From Erysipelotrichaceae bacterium (lineage in GTDB: Bacteria; Bacillota_I; Bacilli_A; Erysipelotrichales; Erysipelotrichaceae), in assembly GCA_017511325.1 (NCBI GenBank), contig JAFWKS010000172.1, forward strand, positions 1 to 13,217: a stretch of DNA of 13,217 bases. Reading direction: 5' to 3'. Shown here in pieces: positions 1 to 5,923 of the stretch. The notes under the pieces are model-generated. The model saw nothing but the letters and a program-made list of their open reading frames with translations, had not been told where the DNA came from and ran no database searches. The stretch's first letter is position 1. Every line of letters begins with the position of its first letter. Made by a program: the position numbers and the translations under genes.

Positions 1-146
1 ATGGAAGCCTATCAGACAGAATAAAGAAACATAATTATAACAATCAACCCGAAAAGAAAAATCGTCCGATAATGAACGACTTTTCGTAATGTTTAAACAA
101 ATAACGTCAGTTTATTGTTGACAAACCTTAGCGAGTTTAATTTTGT
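1..146. other. Left-edge region, possible 3' end of an upstream gene
   Basis: No complete gene is visible here. Two plus-strand readings could be the tail of a gene that begins before the window: one ends at the TAA at 22-24, the other runs open from base 3 to the TAA at 87-89. The hairpin at 62-79 would follow the first stop naturally but would lie inside the second reading, so the first is slightly favoured. A TTGACA string at 118-123 resembles a -35 box, but no -10 box lies at the right distance. Which frame is real cannot be decided from this window. Confidence 0.25.
52..79 (-). terminator. Probable intrinsic terminator of the minus-strand ATPase gene
   Basis: Read on the minus strand, TCGTTC (79-74) and GGACGA (67-62) can form a 6-bp stem with one G-U pair and a 6-base loop. 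A T-rich run, TTTTTCTTTT (61-52), follows directly. It lies about 68 bases past the ATPase stop codon. On the plus strand the same hairpin is followed by CTTTTCG, and a wider CGAAAAG (50-56) / CTTTTCG (80-86) repeat encloses it, so it may also end a gene entering from the left. Confidence 0.5.
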
Positions 147-887
147 TTATTCTTCTTCAAAGAGATACTTGTACATCATCTCAGGTCTTTCAATGAAATC
201 TCTGGTTATCTGATAGTGTCTGGTCTCTTTATATTCAACATTCCTTATTCCCTCGTCGTCAAGTTCATAGATCCTGGCGCCGGGATAGGACATCAGGATC
301 GGGGAATGGGTGGAGATAATGAACTGGGAATCTTTCTCTAGATCATGGATCCTGACAAGCAGCTGCATCAGTCTTTCCGGAGAGATGGCAGCTTCCGGTT
401 CATCAAGAAGATAGAGCCCGTTGCCGGAAAATCTGTTTTTGATCAGGGCCATGAAGCTTTCACCATGTGACTGCAGATGCAGGGATACGCCCCCGTAGCT
501 GTCGATGATCGGTCTTCCTCCGCCTCCCTTGTCGAGCTCGTCGATATAGGATGCAACATTATAGAAGCTCTCTGCTCTTAAAAAGAAGCCGTCTTTAAAA
601 TGCCTTCCTTTTCCTACGATCAGATGTTCATAAAGATCAGAATGGGTGTTCTTTGTGGAAAATGAGAAGTTTTTCGTTCCGCCTTCGCCATTGAAGCCGC
701 AGCTTATAGCCAGCGCTTCAATGATCGTAGACTTGCCGGTACCGTTATCGCCGATCAGAAAAGTGACGCTGCTTTCAAACTTTAAAGATTCTTTCATCAA
801 AGATCTTATAGCAGGTATCTGATAAAGATAGCTGTCTTTACTGATGTTTTCATCGACACTGATACTTTTAATAAAGAGCTCTTCCAT
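147..887 (-). CDS. Small ABC-type AAA ATPase (COG3910-like predicted ATPase)
   Basis: The 246-residue protein is a stand-alone ABC/SMC-type ATPase. It has a Walker A motif GDNGTGKST (residues 46-54), a signature-like SHGES (140-144), a Walker B LYLLDEPE (158-165) and an H-loop ISTHSP with His194. It lacks transmembrane segments, a substrate-binding part and an attached nuclease, so it is probably a soluble ATPase of the AAA_21/COG3910 kind; its cellular role is unknown. The open frame continues 76 codons further upstream, but that stretch is antisense to the Nudix gene at 913 and does not look like protein. The ATG at 887 puts the protein start just before the conserved beta-strand and Walker A region. 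No Shine-Dalgarno precedes this ATG. Instead a TATAAT box ends 7 bases before it, which suggests a leaderless transcript. The gene is divergent from the Nudix gene. Confidence 0.85.
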   Translation of the reverse strand: MEELFIKSISVDENISKDSYLYQIPAIRSLMKESLKFESSVTFLIGDNGTGKSTIIEALAISCGFNGEGGTKNFSFSTKNTHSDLYEHLIVGKGRHFKDGFFLRAESFYNVASYIDELDKGGGGRPIIDSYGGVSLHLQSHGESFMALIKNRFSGNGLYLLDEPEAAISPERLMQLLVRIHDLEKDSQFIISTHSPILMSYPGARIYELDDEGIRNVEYKETRHYQITRDFIERPEMMYKYLFEEE

Positions 888-912
888 TACGAAAATTATA
901 TAATATGAATAA
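888..912. promoter_or_regulatory. Divergent overlapping promoter with a shared palindromic -10
   Basis: Only 25 bases separate the two divergent start codons. The perfect palindrome ATTATATAAT (895-904) gives a TATAAT -10 box on each strand: 899-904 for the Nudix gene and 900-895 for the ATPase. The last -10 base is 8 bases from the plus ATG and 7 from the minus ATG, so normal initiation would fall at or next to each start codon. Neither gene has a Shine-Dalgarno. The expected -35 positions lie inside the opposing coding sequences, and I see no good TTGACA match there. Confidence 0.55.
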
Positions 913-1293
913 ATGAAAATACTGAAAGTAGTTGCAGCCATTATCGAAAAAGAAGACAAGATCCTCATTGCCCAGAGACTAAAAGGAGATCTTGAAGGCT
1001 GCTGGGAGTTTCCCGGAGGGAAATATGAAAAAAACGAGACCGGTGAACAGGCTATAATAAGAGAAATCAGAGAAGAGTTTGATGTGCAGCTTATCGTGAA
1101 GGAATACCTTTTCACGATAAAACATCAGTACCCGGATTTCTATCTGGAGATGGATTGTTTCCGCTGCAGCCTTGAAGATGAAAATATCGTCCTTCATGAC
1201 CATAAGGCGATCAGGTGGATCGATCCGAATGAAGAAGCTGAGTATGCTCCGGCTGACCTGAAGGTGATCGCTGAATACCGTAAACTGCTTTAG
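913..1293 (+). CDS. MutT-like Nudix hydrolase ((deoxy)nucleoside triphosphate pyrophosphohydrolase)
   Basis: This 126-residue, single-domain Nudix protein is of the usual MutT size. It begins with the typical beta-strand (MKILKVVAAIIEKEDKILIA), has WEFPGGK (31-37) and a full Nudix box over 36-58 with the REIREE core that binds metal. The Gly near the end of the box is Asp (EEFDV), a change I regard as common in MutT-like proteins. The likely role is hydrolysis of oxidised or non-canonical nucleoside triphosphates in the cytoplasm, but substrate choice cannot be read from the sequence. There is no Shine-Dalgarno before the ATG, and a TATAAT box ends 8 bases upstream, so the mRNA may be leaderless. 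The lipoprotein phosphatase gene begins 37 bases after its stop, and both may share a transcript. Confidence 0.88.
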   Translation: MKILKVVAAIIEKEDKILIAQRLKGDLEGCWEFPGGKYEKNETGEQAIIREIREEFDVQLIVKEYLFTIKHQYPDFYLEMDCFRCSLEDENIVLHDHKAIRWIDPNEEAEYAPADLKVIAEYRKLL

Positions 1294-1330
1294 CTATCTA
1301 TTGAAGTCTAAATATACAGAAGGATTAATT

Positions 1331-2521
1331 TTGAGAAGAATCAAAAAAGTATTATTGCTTATTGTTGCAGTGACGCTGCTGCTGTGCTTTGGCTGTCAGA
1401 AAAAAGAAACAGCTGTTGAAGCAGGGCCTGCAGAACAGGCCGGTGTCAAGACATATGTTTCCGCAAGACATATAAACAAATTCGGCAACATCTATACGGA
1501 CCTGAAGAAACAGGAAATTTATGATGCGAGTTTTGAACTAGGCGATATACTGACCATGAGCTTTCTTAACCAGGAAGTCGAAGCGCCACTCGTAACTTCC
1601 TATTCCGATGTGACTTCTCTTTCTACAGGCATATTTGCCCTGGATGATATCGATACTGTCACGCTGGCGATAAACATGGGCGACTTCGCTTCGTATTACG
1701 GGATAGCTGAAAAGAAAAACGAAAACGATGAAGTGTTGTGGACTTTGAAAGATGGCGTGGATGATCCGGTAGAGATCGTATTCACCATGAAAGAAAAGGG
1801 CGGATATCTTGATGAATACACGATCCTGCAGCTGAAGTTCAGCAATGAACGTGAAGAATATAAACATTTAAGCGATGAGGAATTCACCAATTTCCGCAAT
1901 ATCGCAACAAGCGGAATGGGCAAGAATGTTCTTTATCGTTCGTCGACGTCGATCGATGATGTATACAAACGGGCCGGATTCGCTGACGCCGCCGCCAGAA
2001 GCCATCACATAGCTTTTGTCATAAATCTGTCAGAAGATGAAGCAAATCTTGAGAATCTGCCCGGTTATGAGGAAACATATTTTGCGAGCATCAGGCATGT
2101 TGCCAAGAACATCAATCTGGATGTGCAATCGAAAGAAAACAGGAAAGATATGGCTGAATTCATGAGATGCTTCGCCAACAATAAAGGACCATATCTTGTG
2201 CAATGCCTGCAGGGAAAAGACAGAACGGGTATCCTGTGTGCGATCCTTGAAAGTCTGATGGGTGCCTCATACGAAGAAATAGTCGAAGACTACATGCTGA
2301 CATACTACAACTGGTATGGCGTCACCAGGGAAGACAGTGCTTATCAGATAATTGCCGAGATGAATATCATCAATACCCTGAAATCGATCTTTGAAAGTGA
2401 TGATCTGAAAAATGTCGACTTGAAACAAAAGGCTGAAGAATATCTCTTGGGTATCGGTCTGACTGAAAAGGAGATCACAGATATCAGAGCCAACCTGTCT
2501 GCCGATTATGCGGAATATTAG
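1331..2521 (+). CDS. Lipoprotein tyrosine phosphatase (IphP / Y_phosphatase3-like)
   Basis: I start this gene at TTG 1331, because AGAAGGA (1318-1324) lies 6 bases upstream and the protein then begins with a compact lipoprotein signal (MRRIKK, a hydrophobic run, then CFGC with the acylated Cys at residue 22). A TTG at 1301 in the same frame would add 10 residues before the signal and has no ribosome site. The mature 396-residue-class protein has a beta-rich N-terminal part (about 45-170) and a C-terminal phosphatase domain (about 180-390). The domain has the family's YRSS motif near 202-205 and the P-loop CLQGKDR (292-298; catalytic Cys292, Arg298). The residue before the Cys is Gln, not the usual His. 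It should sit outside the membrane and dephosphorylate proteins or small phosphoesters; the substrate is unknown. The lipobox is slightly atypical, with Cys at -3. Confidence 0.85.
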   Translation: MRRIKKVLLLIVAVTLLLCFGCQKKETAVEAGPAEQAGVKTYVSARHINKFGNIYTDLKKQEIYDASFELGDILTMSFLNQEVEAPLVTSYSDVTSLSTGIFALDDIDTVTLAINMGDFASYYGIAEKKNENDEVLWTLKDGVDDPVEIVFTMKEKGGYLDEYTILQLKFSNEREEYKHLSDEEFTNFRNIATSGMGKNVLYRSSTSIDDVYKRAGFADAAARSHHIAFVINLSEDEANLENLPGYEETYFASIRHVAKNINLDVQSKENRKDMAEFMRCFANNKGPYLVQCLQGKDRTGILCAILESLMGASYEEIVEDYMLTYYNWYGVTREDSAYQIIAEMNIINTLKSIFESDDLKNVDLKQKAEEYLLGIGLTEKEITDIRANLSADYAEY

Positions 2522-2544
2522 GATCAGGACAAAGGATGCTTATC

Positions 2545-3177
2545 ATGACAATAAAGTTTTCTGATGACAGAAGTGATTTTGTGGATCTGAGCGAGGTGAT
2601 AGCCGATCTGATAACTGATATCAGGTATTACAGCGATTACAATTTCGTAGGGACAAGAGTTGACGGCTATGAAGAACCGGTAGCTCTGCTTACAAGAAAA
2701 GCTGCAGCGGCTTTAAAACAGGCTGCTGGCGAAGCCAGAGAAAAAGGCTATCGCCTCAAGATCTATGATACCTATCGTCCGCAGATGGCTGTCGATCATT
2801 TTGTAAGGTGGGCTGAAGATCTTGAAGATACAAAAATGAAAGAATACTTCTATCCGGAAGTAAATAAGGATGAATTATTTGAAAAAGGCTATATCAATGC
2901 GCATTCTGGACACAGTCGAGGCAGCACTATCGATCTGACGCTGGTAAATGCGAAAGGTGAAGATCTTGATGTCGGAGGCACGTTTGATTATTTCGGTGAA
3001 CTGTCTCATCCGGATTATAAAGGCGTCAGTGATACACAGTATAAAAACCGCATGTATCTAAGAGATCTGATGATCAGACATGGCTTTATGCCGTTAGAAG
3101 AAGAATGGTGGCATTTTACTCTGAAAGATGAACCATATCCCGATACATATTTCACATTCCCAGTAAGAAAGGGGTGA
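2545..3177 (+). CDS. VanX-like D-alanyl-D-alanine dipeptidase (peptidase M15D)
   Basis: This 210-residue zinc dipeptidase keeps the VanX/DdpX signature. It has the substrate-binding Arg in DTYRP (about 75-79), zinc ligands His123 and Asp130 in GHSRGSTIDLTL, and catalytic Glu187 with zinc ligand His190 in EEWWHF. The family cleaves D-Ala-D-Ala. No signal peptide is visible, so it is probably cytoplasmic. I prefer ATG 2545, because AAAGG (2531-2535) is well placed before it. An in-frame ATG at 2536 would add three residues but overlaps that site. The gene starts 23 bases after the phosphatase and probably shares its transcript. No vanH, vanA or vanS/R genes are nearby, so a role in D-Ala-D-Ala turnover or peptidoglycan recycling is more likely than glycopeptide resistance. 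Confidence 0.88.
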   Translation: MTIKFSDDRSDFVDLSEVIADLITDIRYYSDYNFVGTRVDGYEEPVALLTRKAAAALKQAAGEAREKGYRLKIYDTYRPQMAVDHFVRWAEDLEDTKMKEYFYPEVNKDELFEKGYINAHSGHSRGSTIDLTLVNAKGEDLDVGGTFDYFGELSHPDYKGVSDTQYKNRMYLRDLMIRHGFMPLEEEWWHFTLKDEPYPDTYFTFPVRKG

Positions 3178-3184
3178 CATAATT

Positions 3185-3190
3185 TATAAT
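3185..3190 (+). promoter_or_regulatory. Possible -10 box upstream of the NmrA-type gene
   Basis: A TATAAT hexamer lies 26 bases before the ATG at 3217 and just upstream of the strong ribosome site AGAGGAG (3201-3207). No matching -35 box stands about 17 bases upstream. The oxidoreductase may therefore have its own weak or activator-dependent promoter in addition to read-through from the dipeptidase gene. Confidence 0.3.
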
Positions 3191-3216
3191 TAGAATCAGA
3201 AGAGGAGAAAATAATC

Positions 3217-4164
3217 ATGAAACTATTATTAACCGGTGTAGACGGAAACCTGGGAGCTTATGCAGCTGAGATCTTAATGACATTAGAACCAAAGGAGAAC
3301 CTGGTCTTCTGTGGCTACAATCCTGAATCGCTGGTCAAGTATGCCGATCAGGGAATAGAGACCCATGTCACCAACTTCAACAATCCGGAAGGTCTTGTTG
3401 AAGCATTCAAGGGAGCTGATGCATTGGCTTTGATCTCGATGCCGTTTGTCGGAGCAAAAAGACAGAACGCTCACAAGAACTGTGTCGATGCTGCCAAAAC
3501 AGCTGGCGTAAAGAAGATTATCTATACTTCACTGGTAAATGCTGACGATGAGACCAATCCTTCAGTTGAAAAGAAGGACCACATCTATACGGAAAGATAT
3601 ATCGCAGATCAGGGACTTGACTATATTTTCTTAAGAAACTCACAGTATGCGGAAGCCATGATCACCAACTATTTCACTTATGTGAAGATGGGCGGACCTT
3701 TAACCAACTCGCAGGGCGATGGCCTGATGGCTTACATCTCGCGCAAAGACTGCGCCAAGGCTGTTGCTTATGCTTTACACAGAGCTTTCGAACCGCAATA
3801 TGATCATGCGGTCTTAAACATCAACGGACCGCAGTTGATGACGATCTCTAAATTCTGCCAGATCGGCAACGAAGAGACCGGAAACAACGTAAGCTATAAA
3901 TTCGTAACAGATGAAGAAAACTATCAGATCTTTGATGCCATGGGTGTTCCAAGAACGACTGATGGCGTCTTCAAAGAAGGAAGTGAAGCTCCGTTCTCAT
4001 CTGATGGCATGGTTACATTTGCGCAGGCTATCAGAGAAGGCAAGATGGACATCTGGACCCGTGACTTCGAAAGACTTACCGGTGATAAACCGATCAGTGT
4101 CAGGGAGATGTTCGCGAACAACGCCGAATATCAGATCGGTGATCGTCATTCAAAAGACGACTGA
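3217..4164 (+). CDS. NmrA-like NAD(P)-binding oxidoreductase / NAD(P)H:quinone reductase-like
   Basis: This 315-residue atypical short-chain dehydrogenase starts with MKLLLTGVDGNLG, whose GxxGxxG turn (residues 7-13) binds the dinucleotide in a Rossmann fold. The conserved KKIIYTSLVNAD strand (about 98-110) and the later YISRKDCAKAVAYAL segment match the NmrA/QOR2-like group (NAD(P)H-dependent quinone reductases and redox sensors). It is cytoplasmic and of family-typical size. The ATG is well supported by AGAGGAG 9 bases upstream. It lies 39 bases past the dipeptidase gene and is followed by the strong terminator at 4178-4208, so it is the last gene of the run. Whether it is an enzyme or a redox sensor cannot be told from sequence. 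Confidence 0.83.
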   Translation: MKLLLTGVDGNLGAYAAEILMTLEPKENLVFCGYNPESLVKYADQGIETHVTNFNNPEGLVEAFKGADALALISMPFVGAKRQNAHKNCVDAAKTAGVKKIIYTSLVNADDETNPSVEKKDHIYTERYIADQGLDYIFLRNSQYAEAMITNYFTYVKMGGPLTNSQGDGLMAYISRKDCAKAVAYALHRAFEPQYDHAVLNINGPQLMTISKFCQIGNEETGNNVSYKFVTDEENYQIFDAMGVPRTTDGVFKEGSEAPFSSDGMVTFAQAIREGKMDIWTRDFERLTGDKPISVREMFANNAEYQIGDRHSKDD

Positions 4165-4177
4165 TCATTATCTTCAC

Positions 4178-4208
4178 AAAGGAGCCTCAGCAATGCAGCT
4201 CCTTTTTT
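4178..4208 (+). terminator. Rho-independent terminator after the NmrA-type gene
   Basis: AAAGGAGC (4178-4185) pairs perfectly with GCTCCTTT (4198-4205) around a 12-base loop, and the T run covers 4203-4208. It begins 13 bases after the stop codon and separates the mutT-like to NmrA-like run from the signal peptidase-sortase unit. Confidence 0.85.
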
Positions 4209-4226
4209 GTGCCTGCACAAGTCATA

Positions 4227-4296
4227 TATAATAATGAATATAAAGATACCCTGATCTTGAATAAGATGCCTGGATTTATGAAAGAAAGGAGACGCC
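4227..4296 (+). promoter_or_regulatory. Candidate promoter and 5' leader of the signal peptidase-like / sortase unit
   Basis: A TATAAT box lies at 4227-4232, after the terminator and 64 bases before the ATG; its -35 region is T-rich but not consensus. The leader contains a small inverted repeat, ATCTT (4254-4258) / AAGAT (4263-4267), and ends with a strong ribosome site AAAGGAG (4285-4291) 5 bases before the ATG at 4297. This unit has a conventional leader, unlike the divergent gene pairs in the window. Confidence 0.35.
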
Positions 4297-5193
4297 ATGA
4301 CGAGTAACGATGATAAAGATCTGAACAAAGCTTCTGCAGGCAAGAACCGCCGACGCAGTGACAGATATAAAACTTCGACCCGCACGCGTTCCGAACTGTA
4401 TAAAGACAGACATCTGATAAAAGAAGAAATCAGGGAAGAAACAATAAACATAAAACAGGAACAGCCGCTGCAAAAGGCACCAAAAGAAAACGTCATCAGG
4501 AAACAGGAAGCGATCGAGCAGCAGATATTTATCCCCAAGGGAAAAAAGCCGATCGTCGAAAACGATCACCGCGAAGAAGCCTATCTGTATGACCTGTTAA
4601 ACAAACAGGATAAAGAAGCAGAAAAACAAGAAATATCAAAAGATAAGCCTCAAAAGGATGATAAAGAAATAGAGAAGAAGGAAACAGCGAAAGAGAGACC
4701 TGAAGAAGAAAAAAGACCTCTATATCTTTTCCTTATCAAGCTTGGCGTCTTCGCCCTGTTCATGATCATAATGTTCGTCTTTGTCTTTGGCATACATATA
4801 AACAAAGGCGACAGGATGTATCCGTTCATCATGGATGGCGATGTGCTCATAACATTAAAGATCACTTCGTATCAGGCCGGTGACGTCGTAGTATACCAAA
4901 GTCCTGAAACAGGAAAGAAGGAAGTATCAAGGATCGCGGCAAAAGGTCCGGGTGAAGTGGATGTTTTTTACGGCTCGTTCATCGTGAACTCTGAGACAGA
5001 AGAGACAGGTCTGTATGAGACCTATCAGCTTGAGGATTCACCTGTTGAATTCCCGTATGAAGTTTCATCTGATGGATATTTTCTATTGGATGATTACAGA
5101 CATTACGGAAAAGACAGCAGACTGTTTGGCCAATTGAACAAAAAGGACTTAAAAGGGAAAGTAGTATACGTATTCCGTGTAAGAGGGATATAA
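4297..5193 (+). CDS. Signal peptidase I-like membrane protein lacking both catalytic residues (SipA-like)
   Basis: The 298-residue protein has a highly charged, Lys/Glu-rich cytoplasmic N-terminal part (about 1-140, low complexity and possibly coiled coil), one membrane segment (143-165) and an outside domain of the signal peptidase I (S26) fold. The box normally reading GxSMxP is GDRMYP (171-176), so Arg173 replaces the nucleophile Ser. The box normally reading xKRV/I is VSRI (210-213), so Ser211 replaces the general-base Lys. The late box, DDYRHYGKDSRLFG (265-278), is well kept, which marks this as a true family member and not a chance match. By analogy with streptococcal SipA, it is probably a non-proteolytic helper of the sortase encoded three bases downstream. 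It is much longer at the N terminus than ordinary Gram-positive signal peptidases. The DNA at both changed codons reads cleanly (AGG, TCA). Confidence 0.82.
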   Translation: MTSNDDKDLNKASAGKNRRRSDRYKTSTRTRSELYKDRHLIKEEIREETINIKQEQPLQKAPKENVIRKQEAIEQQIFIPKGKKPIVENDHREEAYLYDLLNKQDKEAEKQEISKDKPQKDDKEIEKKETAKERPEEEKRPLYLFLIKLGVFALFMIIMFVFVFGIHINKGDRMYPFIMDGDVLITLKITSYQAGDVVVYQSPETGKKEVSRIAAKGPGEVDVFYGSFIVNSETEETGLYETYQLEDSPVEFPYEVSSDGYFLLDDYRHYGKDSRLFGQLNKKDLKGKVVYVFRVRGI

Positions 5194-5196
5194 GGG

Positions 5197-5892
5197 ATGA
5201 TGTCTGAAAGGATAGTTGCGGTTTTAGACCGCATGCTGAATGTGTTCATAGTGGTCACATGCCTGCTTATGATCCTGATAAGCGGTTATACTTTTTATGA
5301 CCGTCTGATCCATGGTGAGGTATCCATGGGCATTCCTTTTCTCAAAGATGATGATGGAGCTGTTTCATCTGGATCGGCTTTCCTTAAAAACCAGATCGGC
5401 TGGATAAAGATCGATGATACGAACATAGATTATCCATTGATGCAGGGAAAAGACAACATAGAATATCTCAATAAGAACCCCTATGGTGAAGCCAATACGA
5501 GCGGTTCGATCTTTCTTGAATGGAGCAATGACGCTCAGCTGCAGGATGAATTTTCCGTCATTTATGGTCAGCATTCCATACCTGATCTGATGTTTGGCGA
5601 TCTGGATCAGTATTTAAACAGAGACTATTTTGATGCGCACAGAAACGGAACGATAACGACGGCTGAGCACAAATATCGATTCAGGATCTTTGCGGCATAC
5701 AAAGCGGAAACGAGTGATGGCTTTATTTTCAATCCGGCGATCAGAACAGCTGACAGCATATACAACTACTTAAAGACCAGAGCCAAGATCTACTATGAAC
5801 CTGAGTGGCAGGGCAGAGTCGTTGCGCTCTCAACTTGTTCGCAAGAAAACGAAATGTTCAGAGCAGTGGTATTTGGAACGATCAGTGAATAA
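5197..5892 (+). CDS. Class B sortase
   Basis: This 231-residue sortase has an N-terminal membrane anchor (about 13-33) and the class B pattern: IGWIKIDDTNIDYPLMQ (67-83), GSIFLE (103-108), the catalytic LSTC (211-214, Cys214) and the active-site Arg222. It should join a sorting-signal protein to peptidoglycan or to another protein on the cell surface. Where class B enzymes usually read YGHx, this one reads YGQH (123-126), with Gln at the normal His column and His126 next to it; the spacing to MFGDL needs no gap. The gene starts 3 bases after the signal peptidase-like gene; ATG 5200 is an equally possible start one codon later. AGAGGG (5182-5187) serves as ribosome site. No LPXTG- or NPQTN-type substrate gene lies in the window. 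Confidence 0.86.
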   Translation: MMSERIVAVLDRMLNVFIVVTCLLMILISGYTFYDRLIHGEVSMGIPFLKDDDGAVSSGSAFLKNQIGWIKIDDTNIDYPLMQGKDNIEYLNKNPYGEANTSGSIFLEWSNDAQLQDEFSVIYGQHSIPDLMFGDLDQYLNRDYFDAHRNGTITTAEHKYRFRIFAAYKAETSDGFIFNPAIRTADSIYNYLKTRAKIYYEPEWQGRVVALSTCSQENEMFRAVVFGTISE

Positions 5893-5896
5893 TAAA

Positions 5897-5920
5897 AACA
5901 GACGGGGTGACCCGTCTGTT
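5897..5920 (-). terminator. Terminator between the convergent sortase and HD-GYP genes
   Basis: AACAGACGGG (5897-5906) and CCCGTCTGTT (5911-5920) form a perfect 10-bp stem with a 4-base GTGA loop. On the minus strand the stem leads into TTTATT and starts 4 bases after the stop of the HD-GYP gene, so it is a good intrinsic terminator for that gene. On the plus strand it lies 4 bases after the sortase stop but lacks a T run, so it may end that transcript less efficiently. Confidence 0.8.
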
Positions 5921-5923
5921 GCA

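Noticed and set aside
888..1115. A 76-codon upstream extension of the minus-strand ATPase reading frame
   Set aside because: It is antisense to the well-supported Nudix gene, is rich in Ser/Ile/Phe like a shadow frame, and lies before the natural protein start.
2545..3177. Glycopeptide resistance determinant
   Set aside because: Only the dipeptidase is present; no vanH, ligase or two-component genes are nearby, and VanX-like proteins are common outside resistance clusters.
3911..4231. A 106-codon plus-strand frame overlapping the end of the NmrA-type gene
   Set aside because: It is an alternate frame of a conserved gene, runs through the terminator hairpin and has no family resemblance.
4146..4569. 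Two overlapping minus-strand open frames over the start of the signal peptidase-like gene
   Set aside because: They mirror the Lys/Glu-rich coding stretch as Phe/Leu/Ser-rich shadows, have no ribosome site and cross the terminator.
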